Shown here piece after piece: positions 25,289 through 34,300 of a stretch of DNA of 64,000 bases. This DNA is from Pseudomonadota bacterium (GTDB taxonomy: Bacteria; Myxococcota_A; Polyangia; Haliangiales; Haliangiaceae): assembly GCA_023428295.1 (NCBI GenBank), contig JAEYYV010000056.1, forward strand, positions 1 to 64,000, written 5' to 3'. Position 1 is the first letter of the stretch, and each line of letters opens with the position of its first letter. The notes beneath the pieces are model-generated. The model ran no database searches. It saw nothing but the letters and a program-made list of their open reading frames with translations, and was not told the DNA's origin. The position numbers were made by a program, and so were the translations under genes.

Positions 25289-27778
25289 TCAGGAGAAGCC
25301 GAGCAGCCTGCCGCCCTGATACACGAGGAACGACATGACCCACGCGAGCACGGTCATGTAGCCGAACAGAAACGCCGGCCATCGCCAACTGCGAGTCTCG
25401 CGGCGCACGACCGCGAGCGTGCTCATGCACTGGCACGCGAGCGCGAAGAAGATCATCAGCGAGAGGCCCATGAGCGGCGTGTACGCGCGCGAGCCGTCGG
25501 GCTTCTTCGCCTCGCGGATCGCATCGCGCAGTGGCGCCGGATCCTCGTCGGCACCTTCGAGGCCGAACACGATGCCGAGCGTCGACACGAACACCTCGCG
25601 CGCGGCGAACGCGCCGACGATGCCGATGCCGACCTTCCAATCGAAGCCGAGCGGCGCGATCACGGGCTCGATCGCGTGGCCGATGCGACCGCCATAGCTG
25701 TTCTCGAGGCGCAGCGCCGCCTCTCGCTCCTCGACGAGCTTCTTGGCCTCGGCCGTCGGTGCTTTCTCGGCGAGCGCGGCGAAGTCGGGCGATCCCGCGG
25801 GGAGCTCGCGCGGGAAGTAGAGCAGCGCCCACAGCGCGATCGAGCACGCGAGGATCACGGTGCCTGCCTCGCGCAGGAACATCCACGACTTCGTCCGCAT
25901 CGAGCGGAGAACGTCCCAGCCGCGCGGCACGCGATACGGCGGCAGCTCGATGAGGAAGGGCAATCGCTTCGCTTTGAGCGGCTTCACTGTCTTGGACATC
26001 ACCCAGGCCGCGACGAGCGCGATCGTGACGCTGAACAGGTACATGCCGACCATGACGAGGCCCTGCACGAGCGCCGAGCCCGGCAGCAGCGCAGCGATGA
26101 CGAGCGTGTACACGGGCAATCGCGCAGAGCACGTCATCAGCGGCACGACCATCATCGTGAGGATCCGATCGCGCCGGCGCTCCATCGTGCGCGTCGCGAG
26201 GATCGCGGGGATCGCGCACGCGAAGCCCGAGAGCATCGGCACGAACGCGCGGCCGTGCAGGTTCATCGAGCGCATCACGCGATCCATCAGGTACGCGATG
26301 CGCGCGAGATAGCCGCAGTCCTCGAGGAACCCGAGGAAGAGGAACAGCAGCATGATCTGCGGCAGGAACACGATGACGCTGCCGACACCCGCGATCACGC
26401 CGTCGACGATGAAGTCCGTGAAGATGCCGGCGCCGAGCGCGTCGCGCACGAGCTCGCCGAGCGCGGCGAACCCCTGCTCGATGTACCCGATCAGCGGATC
26501 GGCGCCCCAGAACAGCGACATGAACACGAGCGACATCACCGCCGCGAACACGCCGAAGCCGGCGACGCGATGGAGCAGGACGCGATCGATGCGCTGCGTG
26601 CGCTGGCGATCGACCGCGCGCTTCACGAGCGGCGGAACCTCGCGATCGAGGAAGCGCCAGCGGCCGAGGACGGCTTCGTCGTCGAATGCGCGGGCGTCGC
26701 TCGTGATGCCACGCGCGTTCACGGCCGCGCGCAGCTCGTGGGGAACGTCGAGCTCGTCGTCGTTGTCGCCGCCGTCAGCGCCGTCGGCGGAGCGCGGCTC
26801 GATGCACGTGAGCGCCCACAGCGCGAGCGCTCGATCCGCGAGGTCACTCGCGCTCGATGTCGAGCTGTTCGCACGCGCGGCGAAGCTCCACGGCGCGGGC
26901 AGCGCGGGACGAATCGCCTCGATGTGCGCGTCGAGCGCGGGCGATGGCTGCCAACGCCAGATCGCGCGATGCGGACGCTGCGCCGTGCGCTCGATCGCGG
27001 CGACGAGATCCGCGATGCCGTGCTTCGTGCTGGCCGTGACGCCGACGACCTCGCAGCCCAGCAGCTCCGCGAGCGCGCGCGGCTCGGGCGTCGCGGTCTT
27101 CGCTTCGTCGATCATCGTCATCGCGACGACGCAGCGAACGCCGAGCTCCTGCAGCTGGAGCAGCAAGAAGCACGAGCGCGCGACGTTGGTCGCATCCACG
27201 ACGACGACGGCGACATCGGGGACGGTGGCGCCTTGCAGCCCGAGGATGCCATCGATCGCGATCTGCTCTTCGGCGGAGCGAGCGTTGAGCGAGTACGTGC
27301 CTGGAATGTCATCGACGTTCGCGGTGCGGCCTCTGGAGAGCGCGAGCTCGCCGCGCTTTCGCTCCACGGTGATGCCGGGATAGTTCGAGACCTTCGCGCT
27401 CGAGCCGGTCAGCGCGTTGAACAGCGTCGTCTTGCCGACGTTGGGATTGCCTGCGAGCACGACGTGAAGGCGCCGGTCCGAGATGCTCGCTGTCGCGTCG
27501 GCTTCGGCGGCCAGCGGTGCGGTCGGCTCGATCGGCGGGTCGCTCGTCACAACCGTTGGACGGATGTGGATCTGCGCGGCTTCGGAGCGGCGGATCGACC
27601 ATTGTCCACCGCGCACTTCGATCTGGATCGGGTCGCCGAGCGGAGCGACCGTGACGATCTTCACGTCGACCCCCGCCACGAGGCCCATCTCCATGAGACG
27701 TCGACGGAAGGCGCGAGGTCCCTCGACGTCGCTCACGTGGACCCAGTGGCCCCGTGGGATCTCTGCGAGGGTGGTCAT
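25289..27778 (-). CDS. feoB: Ferrous iron transporter, FeoA-FeoB fusion
   Basis: An 829-residue protein imports Fe2+ across the inner membrane using GTP. Residues ~1-75 are a FeoA SH3-like domain ('RRRLMEMGLVAGVDVKIV' region), and a linker to ~105 leads into the FeoB G domain, with G1 'GNPNVGKTT' (residues ~110), G2 T in 'YPGITVERK', G3 'DIPGTYSL' and G4-like 'TMIDEAK'. The membrane domain carries several helices and the Cys-containing pore motif 'PMLSGFACAIPAILATRTM', with 'VPLMTCSARLPVYTLV' in the second gate region. FeoA fused to FeoB is found in some phyla. Start is ATG 27778 with AGGTG seven bases before it; an in-frame GTG at 27787 is closer to the Fur box and less likely. Regulated by Fur (see site). 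No FeoC is nearby. Confidence 0.95.
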   Translation of the reverse strand: MTTLAEIPRGHWVHVSDVEGPRAFRRRLMEMGLVAGVDVKIVTVAPLGDPIQIEVRGGQWSIRRSEAAQIHIRPTVVTSDPPIEPTAPLAAEADATASISDRRLHVVLAGNPNVGKTTLFNALTGSSAKVSNYPGITVERKRGELALSRGRTANVDDIPGTYSLNARSAEEQIAIDGILGLQGATVPDVAVVVVDATNVARSCFLLLQLQELGVRCVVAMTMIDEAKTATPEPRALAELLGCEVVGVTASTKHGIADLVAAIERTAQRPHRAIWRWQPSPALDAHIEAIRPALPAPWSFAARANSSTSSASDLADRALALWALTCIEPRSADGADGGDNDDELDVPHELRAAVNARGITSDARAFDDEAVLGRWRFLDREVPPLVKRAVDRQRTQRIDRVLLHRVAGFGVFAAVMSLVFMSLFWGADPLIGYIEQGFAALGELVRDALGAGIFTDFIVDGVIAGVGSVIVFLPQIMLLFLFLGFLEDCGYLARIAYLMDRVMRSMNLHGRAFVPMLSGFACAIPAILATRTMERRRDRILTMMVVPLMTCSARLPVYTLVIAALLPGSALVQGLVMVGMYLFSVTIALVAAWVMSKTVKPLKAKRLPFLIELPPYRVPRGWDVLRSMRTKSWMFLREAGTVILACSIALWALLYFPRELPAGSPDFAALAEKAPTAEAKKLVEEREAALRLENSYGGRIGHAIEPVIAPLGFDWKVGIGIVGAFAAREVFVSTLGIVFGLEGADEDPAPLRDAIREAKKPDGSRAYTPLMGLSLMIFFALACQCMSTLAVVRRETRSWRWPAFLFGYMTVLAWVMSFLVYQGGRLLGFS

Positions 27779-27795
27779 TTCAGACACCTAGCATT

Positions 27796-27814
27796 ATTGA
27801 AAATCGTTTTCAAT
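27796..27814. promoter_or_regulatory. Fur box upstream of feoB
   Basis: A perfect palindrome of 8-base arms, ATTGAAAA / TTTTCAAT, separated by TCG (19 bases), lies 18 bases upstream of the feoB start. The length and A/T-rich arms match the Fur-box consensus, so iron-replete Fur should repress feoB. It is also 59 bases upstream of the HNH gene on the opposite strand, which might share control. Confidence 0.8.
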
Positions 27815-27872
27815 CTGTGCAGAAGTCGCCAGCTTCCATTGACCTGCTACATTCGAACCCCAGAGGGTTTCG

Positions 27873-28412
27873 ATGGACACTGCGCAGACCCTGCTGCTGA
27901 ATCAGGGTTTCGAACCGATCAAGGTGATCTCGTGGCAGCGCGCGATCACGCTGTTGTTCCTCGGCAAGGTGGAAGTGCTCGAGGAGTACGGCCGCGACAT
28001 CAAGTCGGTCAATATCGTCATCAAGGTCCCGGCCGTGGTGCGGCTGCTCCGGGCGTTTCGGCGCCATGCTCGGCCCGTGAAGTTCTCGCGCGTGAACATC
28101 TACGCGCGCGACAACTACAAGTGCCAGTACTGCGCGAAGAAGGCGTCGATCAGCGAGCTCACCTACGACCACGTCGTCCCTCGCTCGCAGGGCGGGCTCA
28201 CCGAGTGGACGAACATCGTGACGTGTTGCTACTTGTGCAACCGCAAGAAGGGCGGACGCACGCCGCGCGAAGCCGGCATGGCGCTGCTCGCGCAACCCAC
28301 GCAACCGAACTGGGTGCCAGCGGTCGCGATCCGGATCTCGCTGCGCTCCGTTCCGGACGCGTGGCGCGACTATCTGTACTGGACCGGCGAGCTCGACAAC
28401 GAACCGGCGTAG
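27873..28412 (+). CDS. HNH endonuclease-fold protein
   Basis: A 179-residue protein with an N-terminal region ('LLLNQGFEPIKVISWQRAI') shared by the common bacterial HNH proteins that sit in housekeeping regions. The nuclease core has zinc-binding Cys pairs 'CQYCAKK' and 'CYLCNRKKGG', and the catalytic 'TYDHVVPRSQGGLTEWTNIV' with the D-H-V-x-P motif followed by Asn. The His/Asn pattern is intact, so it may cut DNA, though no function is established for this housekeeping-like family. It lies beside the Fur box. No methyltransferase, toxin-immunity or mobile-element partner is near, so a restriction or intron role is unlikely. Eleven bases precede the next gene. Confidence 0.88.
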   Translation: MDTAQTLLLNQGFEPIKVISWQRAITLLFLGKVEVLEEYGRDIKSVNIVIKVPAVVRLLRAFRRHARPVKFSRVNIYARDNYKCQYCAKKASISELTYDHVVPRSQGGLTEWTNIVTCCYLCNRKKGGRTPREAGMALLAQPTQPNWVPAVAIRISLRSVPDAWRDYLYWTGELDNEPA

Positions 28413-28423
28413 ATTTCGTCCGC

Positions 28424-28894
28424 GTGCGGATCTGCTTCGTATGCTTGGGCAACATCTGTCGCTCGCCGACAGCGGAGGGCGTGATGCGCTCGCTCGTCGA
28501 GACGGCCTGCCTCTCCGATCGCGTCGTGCTCGATAGCGCGGGCACGGGCGCGTATCACGTCGGCGAGCTGACCGATCCGCGGACACGTGCAGCGGCCAAG
28601 CGGCGCGGCTACGACCTCGTGCATCGCGCCTGGCAGTTCACCGCGAAGGACTTCGATCGCTTCGACCTCGTGCTCGCGATGGACACGCAGAACCTGCGGC
28701 ACTTGCGCTTGCTCGCGCAGGGACGCACCCACGACATTCGCCTGTTTCGCAGCTTCGACGCGACGGCAGGTGAGGGCGCGGAGGTTCCGGATCCGTGGTA
28801 CGGCGGCGACGAGGGCTTTCACGAAGTGCTCGATCAATGCGAGCGCGCGTGCGAAGGACTGCTCGCCTACGTGAAGGCGCAGCTCGGCGCATGA
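28424..28894 (+). CDS. Low-molecular-weight phosphatase, probable ribulosamine-5-phosphate type
   Basis: A 156-residue protein with a GTG start. The signature phosphate loop is near the N terminus, 'CLGNICRSPTAEG' (C-x5-R), and the general acid Asp is in 'VPDPWYGGDEGF'. This is the LMW protein-tyrosine-phosphatase fold. Its stop overlaps the ATG of a fructosamine-kinase-like gene (ATGA). Published biochemistry shows that bacterial LMW phosphatases encoded beside such kinases act in protein deglycation by dephosphorylating protein-bound ketoamines (ribulose/erythrulose types), so this product is more likely a deglycation phosphatase than a signalling phosphatase. Frame extension upstream of 28424 is open but overlaps feoB on the other strand and reads as antisense shadow. 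Confidence 0.93.
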   Translation: MRICFVCLGNICRSPTAEGVMRSLVETACLSDRVVLDSAGTGAYHVGELTDPRTRAAAKRRGYDLVHRAWQFTAKDFDRFDLVLAMDTQNLRHLRLLAQGRTHDIRLFRSFDATAGEGAEVPDPWYGGDEGFHEVLDQCERACEGLLAYVKAQLGA

Positions 28895-29739
28895 GATGGT
28901 ACGAGGAGCTGCAAGCCACGCTCGGCAAGGTGATCCGCACCGAGCCCGTGCACGGCGGCAGCATCAACGACGTCTGTCGCGTCACGTTCGCGGACAAGCG
29001 CATGGCGTTCGTGAAGACTCACGCCTCGCCGCCGCCGGGCATGTATGCGGCGGAGGCGCACGGCCTCACGTGGTTGCGACCAGGACCGCTTCGCGTTCCT
29101 CGCGTGATCGCGGCGGCGGACTCGTACCTCGCGCTCGAGTGGATCGACTTCGCGGGTGCGATGCCGTCCGGCGGGCTCGCGCAAGAGCTCCTCGGGCGTG
29201 GGCTCGCGGAGCTGCACGCGCTCGGTGCTCCCTCGTTCGGACTCGAGCGCGATAACTTCTTGGCGACGCTGCCGCAGGACAACGCGCCCGCGCCGGAGAT
29301 CGTCACGTTCTTCGTCGAGCGGAGGCTCGCGCCGGTGGTCGAGCAGATCCGACTGGCGGACGGGATGCCCGATCTCCGTCGCGGACTGGACGCGTTGCGC
29401 GCGCGGCCCGAGCTGTTCGGCGAGCCAGAGCCACCGGCACGACTGCACGGCGATCTATGGAGCGGCAACGTCGGGGTGAGCGACGGCGAACCGGTCATCT
29501 TCGATCCCGCGGTGTACGGCGGCCATCGCGAGATCGATCTCGCGATGCTCGATCTGTTTGGCGGGCTGCGCGACCGTGCGGTCGCCGCCTATCACGAGGC
29601 GTATCCGCTCACCGACGGATGGCGCCCGCGGCTGAAGCTGTGGTCGCTGTATCCGCTCGCCTGCCACGCCGTGCTGTTCGGCGGCGACTACGTGAAGCGA
29701 ACGGCCGTCACGCTCGACCAAGTCCTCGCGGCGCGATAA
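28891..29739 (+). CDS. Fructosamine/ribulosamine-3-kinase family protein
   Basis: A 282-residue kinase of the fructosamine-kinase/APH fold. Key elements are 'VHGGSINDVCRVTFADKRMAFVKT' (glycine-rich loop and ATP-binding Lys), 'EAHGLTWLRP', 'LALEWIDFAG', the catalytic loop 'RLHGDLWSGNV' (H-G-D-x-x-x-x-N), and 'VIFDPAVYGGHREIDLAML' with the metal-binding Asp and characteristic D-P-A-x-Y-x-G-x-x-E-x-D. It phosphorylates ketoamines formed when sugars glycate protein amines, after which the product decomposes. Bacterial members usually prefer ribulosamines or erythrulosamines. Coupled to the upstream phosphatase (ATGA). The acyl-CoA dehydrogenase begins 9 bases after its stop. Confidence 0.93.
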   Translation: MRWYEELQATLGKVIRTEPVHGGSINDVCRVTFADKRMAFVKTHASPPPGMYAAEAHGLTWLRPGPLRVPRVIAAADSYLALEWIDFAGAMPSGGLAQELLGRGLAELHALGAPSFGLERDNFLATLPQDNAPAPEIVTFFVERRLAPVVEQIRLADGMPDLRRGLDALRARPELFGEPEPPARLHGDLWSGNVGVSDGEPVIFDPAVYGGHREIDLAMLDLFGGLRDRAVAAYHEAYPLTDGWRPRLKLWSLYPLACHAVLFGGDYVKRTAVTLDQVLAAR

Positions 29740-29748
29740 GCCTGGCTC

Positions 29749-31272
29749 ATGGATCTCGCCGAGCGCGCCGTCGACGCAGCCCGAAAGCTCACTCGCAACG
29801 GAGAGGCCATCGACGAGCACCAAGTGGTCGTCGAGCGCGTCGCGTATGCGGCCACCGAAGCGCGTGTGATCGCCGAGCTCGCGAACGTGCCCGCTCAGCA
29901 AGCGGATGCCGCGAAGGTCGCGATCGCGGAGCTGTCAGCGAGCATCGCGTATCGCCTCGCACCGATCGCCGAGACGCTCGGTATCGAGGTCACGCATCCG
30001 CCGCAAAGCGGCCTCGCCCCCGCCACCGTCGAGGCCGTCGGCGCCGCGACGATCGCGAGCGAAGGTCGCCTCGCGTGGCCGCTCGACGAGGTGCTCGAGG
30101 AAGTGCGCCAGAACGTGCGCGCGTTCGCCGAGCGCGAGGTCGTGCCGCACGCCGAGCGCATCCATCATCACGACGAGCTGGTGCCCGAGCGCTTCATCGA
30201 GGAGATGGCCAAGCTCGGTTACTTCGGACTCTCGATCCCCGAGAAGTACGGTGGTCACGAGCTCGGAAACCTCGCGATGATCCTCACCACCGAAGAGCTC
30301 TCGCGTGGATCGCTCGCCGCCGCGGGCTCGCTCATCACGCGTCCCGAGATCCTGGCGAAGGCGCTCATCGCCGGTGGCACCGAGGAGCAGAAGCAACGGT
30401 GGCTGCCCGCGCTCGCAGCGGGCGAGATCATGGCCGCGATCAGCGTGACGGAGCCAGACGTCGGATCGGACGTCGCGAGCGTGTCGTGTCGCGCCGAGAA
30501 GGTCGACGGTGGCTTCGAGATCACCGGCGCGAAGGCGTGGTGCACGTTCGCCGGACGCGCCGACGTGATCGCACTCCTCGCGCGCACCGATGCGGATCCC
30601 GGCAAGGGCGCGCGCGGACTCTCGCTGTTCATCGTCGACAAGCCGCGCTTCCTCGGTCACGACTTCACGGCCACGCAGCCGAGCGGCGGCGCGCTGACCG
30701 GGAAGGCGGATCGCACGCCCGGCTATCGCGGCATGCACTCGTTCACCCTCTCCTTTGATAAGTGGTTTGTTCCGGACGCCCAGCTCGTCGGTGGGCCCGA
30801 GGGCTCGGGGCGCGGGTTCGGCCTCCAGATGGCGGGCTTCGTGGCCGGACGTCTGCAGACCGGCGGCCGCGCCTGCGGCGTGACGAGCGCGGCCCTCGAG
30901 GCGACAGCGCGCTACGTCGCCGAGCGGAAGCAGTTCAAGAAGCCCATCGGCGACTATGGCCTGACGCGTTATCACCTGGGCCGGATGACGAGCCGGCTCG
31001 TCGCCGCGCGCGCGATCACCTATGCCGCGGCATTGGCGATGGATGCCGACGAGAAGACGGCGGGACCGTTGGCGGCGATGGCGAAGCTGTTCGCGTGTGA
31101 TGTCGCCGTCGAGGTGACCCAGCTCGGCCAACTGCTGCACGGCGGTTGGGGCTACGCCGAGGAGTATCCGATCAGCCGATACGTAGCCGACGCCCAGGTG
31201 CTCCCGATCTTCGAGGGTGTGAAACCGATCCTCGCGCTCAAGGTCATCGGTCGATCCCTGCTCGGGCGATAG
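29749..31272 (+). CDS. Acyl-CoA dehydrogenase with helical N-terminal extension
   Basis: A 507-residue flavoprotein that oxidises acyl-CoA to enoyl-CoA. The main ACAD domains start at about residue 110 ('DEVLEEVRQNVRAFAEREVV'). Further motifs are 'LGYFGLSIPEKYGGHELGNL', 'ISVTEPDVGSDVASV', 'GFEITGAKAWCTFAGRAD', 'RYVAERKQFKKPIGDYG' and 'LLHGGWGYAEEYPISRYVAD', with the catalytic Glu in 'LPIFEGVKPI' (normally I-Y-E-G-T). The ~110-residue N-terminal extension is helical and Ala-rich and is seen in a subset of acyl-CoA dehydrogenases. No beta-oxidation partner genes (enoyl hydratase, thiolase, electron transfer flavoprotein) are in the window. Substrate chain length is not predictable. Confidence 0.95.
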   Translation: MDLAERAVDAARKLTRNGEAIDEHQVVVERVAYAATEARVIAELANVPAQQADAAKVAIAELSASIAYRLAPIAETLGIEVTHPPQSGLAPATVEAVGAATIASEGRLAWPLDEVLEEVRQNVRAFAEREVVPHAERIHHHDELVPERFIEEMAKLGYFGLSIPEKYGGHELGNLAMILTTEELSRGSLAAAGSLITRPEILAKALIAGGTEEQKQRWLPALAAGEIMAAISVTEPDVGSDVASVSCRAEKVDGGFEITGAKAWCTFAGRADVIALLARTDADPGKGARGLSLFIVDKPRFLGHDFTATQPSGGALTGKADRTPGYRGMHSFTLSFDKWFVPDAQLVGGPEGSGRGFGLQMAGFVAGRLQTGGRACGVTSAALEATARYVAERKQFKKPIGDYGLTRYHLGRMTSRLVAARAITYAAALAMDADEKTAGPLAAMAKLFACDVAVEVTQLGQLLHGGWGYAEEYPISRYVADAQVLPIFEGVKPILALKVIGRSLLGR

Positions 31273-31344
31273 CGTTCGCTACCCCAAGCGCTACCCCAGC
31301 CACGTTTCCAATTGCCGTCGTGGCCTTCTATGATGGCCGGCACG

Positions 31345-34300
31345 ATGACGAAACGTTTCGCGTGGCTCGGGGCAGCCATGCTGATGGTGATCTTCGCGCA
31401 CGGAAGCGCGCGAGCACAGGCGAGCGAGCCATTGAAGCCGTACGTCGTGTTCGCGTTCGACACGTCGGGCTCGATGGCATCGGCTACCGGATCCGGACCG
31501 CCATCGTGCGGCGGCTCCGACACACGACTCGATCACGCGCGTTGCGCGCTGAACAAGATCGTCAACTCGTATGGCGACATGACGTTCGCGCTCGGTCACT
31601 TCCGCTCGGCGAAGAGCGGCACGGTGTCGGGAACGTTCCCGAGTGGTTGTTGCTGGCGTGGTCCGGACGTCGGCGGGTCTGGCGGATGCGCCGCGGGACC
31701 GACGTGCAACGCGACGTCGGACATGTTCGAGCTCGTCACCGGACTCGTCGAGGGACAGAACGTGCTGTCCGAGCGGTGGACGAACTTCAGCGGTAACTCG
31801 TGCGTGAACACGGGCACCGATCCCGAGCTGTGGGCAGCGTCCGGCAACACGCCGCTCGAGGGAACGCTGCGCGGTGCGAAGCAGTACTTCATCGGCGGCC
31901 AGGGCCCGTCGCAAACGATCTGGCCGGCCGCTGCAGGTGCTGCCGGTGGCTTCGATCCGATCCGCAACGATCCGACGAAGACGAGCTTTCTCCCGACGGG
32001 ATGCAATCCCGCGCCGAACTGCACGACGAACTGCTGCGCGACGCAGTGCCGTCCGTACATCGTCATCCTCATGACCGACGGCGAAGAGACGTGCAGCGGC
32101 ACGCCGGCGAACGGCGCCGCCGCGCTGCTCCAGACCGACGTCGACAACCGGCGCTATCGCGTCCAGACCGTGCCGATCGGGTTCGGCATCCCCGAGGGCA
32201 ACGCGCAGATCGAGAGCATCGCGCACGCGGGTGGCAAGCCGAACGTTCCGGGCGTGGACGAGGGCTACTACGCGTCCGACGAGGCAGGGCTGCAGCTCGC
32301 GATCTCGCAGATCCTCGACGACGCGATCCGCACCGAGACGTGCAACAACCTCGACGACGACTGCGACACGTTCGTCGACGAAGGCTTCATCAAGACGGGC
32401 ACGTGCAACAACGGACGGCTCGGCAAGTGCCGCGTGAACGGCACGCCGGTGTGCCGCGCCGACGGAACGAACACCGAGTGCAACGCGGGCTTCGCGGCGT
32501 GCGCCGGCCTGACGGCGGGGCAGGCGTGCTCCGTGGTCAACGCGGCGAGCGCGACCGTGCCGGGCACCTGCCAAGCCGTGGGGCCTTCGCTGTCGTGCGT
32601 TCCCACCGCGGCCGCGAGTGAAGTGGGACTGGGCTGCAACAACATCGACGACGATTGCGACGGCCTCGTCGACGAAGGCGTCACGGGGTGCACGTGCATC
32701 CCGCAGACGGAGATCTGCGACGGAATCAACAACGACTGCGACGGCGCCACCGACGAGGGAACCGCGGTTCCGTGCGGCACCGGCACGTGCACCGGTGTTC
32801 GTCCGTGTGAGCCGACGGCCGGATGCGATCCGTCGCCGACGTGCACCACGGGCAACTGCTGCCTCGGCGCGTGCACCGCGCCGACGCCGAGCCCGGAGAT
32901 CTGCGATGGCCTCGACAACAACTGCGATGGCAATCGCGATGGCTTCCAAGAGGCGTGCTCGAACATGTTCTGCCCGGGCGGCACGTGCACTGGCGGCACG
33001 GCTCCCGACGAGCGCAGGTGTGTCGGCGGTACGCGCGCCGGTCAGCGTTGCGACACGTTCGCGGAGTTCGACCCGCAGAATAACCCGAAGGCGAAGCCGG
33101 GCTCCGGGTGCGCCGCGCTCGGCGCTGCGTGCATCTGCAATCCAGGCGCGCGCACGTGTCCGCTCAACGGCACCGGTATGTACAGCGCGTGCACCGGCGA
33201 GGTCGAGCCGGGCATCGAGATCTGCAACAACCTCGACGACGATTGCGACGGCAAGATCGACGAAGCGCCGCCGGTGACGTGCACCACCGACGCGCAGTGT
33301 CCACCGATCACGCCGGACTGTGACAACCCGAGCGGCATGGCGAACATGGGCACGTGTCAGCCGGCCGACTGCTCGGTCAACAGCTGTGGTGGGTTGCTGC
33401 TCTGCCAAGGCGGCGTCCAGACCTGTACGCAGCAAGCCGGAACCGACGACACGTGCAACGGCGTCGACGAGGACTGCGACGGGATGGTCGACGAGGGCTG
33501 GGAGTGCACCGATCCCGACGGCCCCGACAACATCTTGGGCAACGCGGATGACTGTCCGTGCAGCGTCGCCGGTCAGTGCAACGCCTCCGAGTCCTGCCAG
33601 AACGGATCGGTCGTGTGCATGGGCAACCCGGTCGCGCAGGAGAGCTGCAACTGCGACGACGACGATTGCGACGGATCCACCGACGAGGGCGCGCTATGCG
33701 GCGCTGGCGCGTCGTGCGTGAACTGTCAGTGCGCGTTCGCGTGCAGCCCCGGCGAGTTCCCGTGTCCGATGGGCAAGATCTGCAACGCGCAGAACTTCTG
33801 CGTCGCGGATCCGTGCTTCGGCTTCACGTGCCCCGACGTCCCGGGCGACAAGCAGATCTGTCGTCCCAAGGCGAGCAACCCCGCCGACAAGGAGTGCGTG
33901 TCCGCGTGCGATCCGACGGTGATCCAGTGCGGCGGCCTCGTCTGCTACAAGCCGACGGGCGAGTGTCGCCCCGACGATTGCACGACGTTCCCCGAGTACT
34001 GCAACGCGACGGAGAACTGCATCAACGGTAACTGCGTCGGCAACCCGTGTAACGGCGTGCAGTGCGCTGCTGGCGAGTACTGCAACGGCGGCATCTGCAT
34101 CGGCAGCTGCGCCACCGTCGATTGTCCCAGCGGACAGCGCTGCCGCCTCGGCGCGTGCGAACCGAACCCGTGCGCGAACGGTTGTCCGTTCGGTCAAGCG
34201 TGTGACGACGCGTCGGGCGTGTGTGTCCCCGACCAGTGCAACATCGTGACGTGCCCGCAGGGACAGTGGTGCAACCCGAACAAGAACGGCGGCACGTGCG

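Noticed and set aside
27873..28412. HNH protein as a restriction enzyme, group II intron or toxin.
   Set aside because: No methyltransferase, reverse transcriptase, immunity protein or secretion gene nearby; it resembles the widespread housekeeping HNH group.
25676..28423. Open frame continuing far upstream of the LMW phosphatase gene.
   Set aside because: It is antisense to feoB with Arg/His/Glu-rich shadow composition; the true gene begins at GTG 28424 with the C-x5-R motif.
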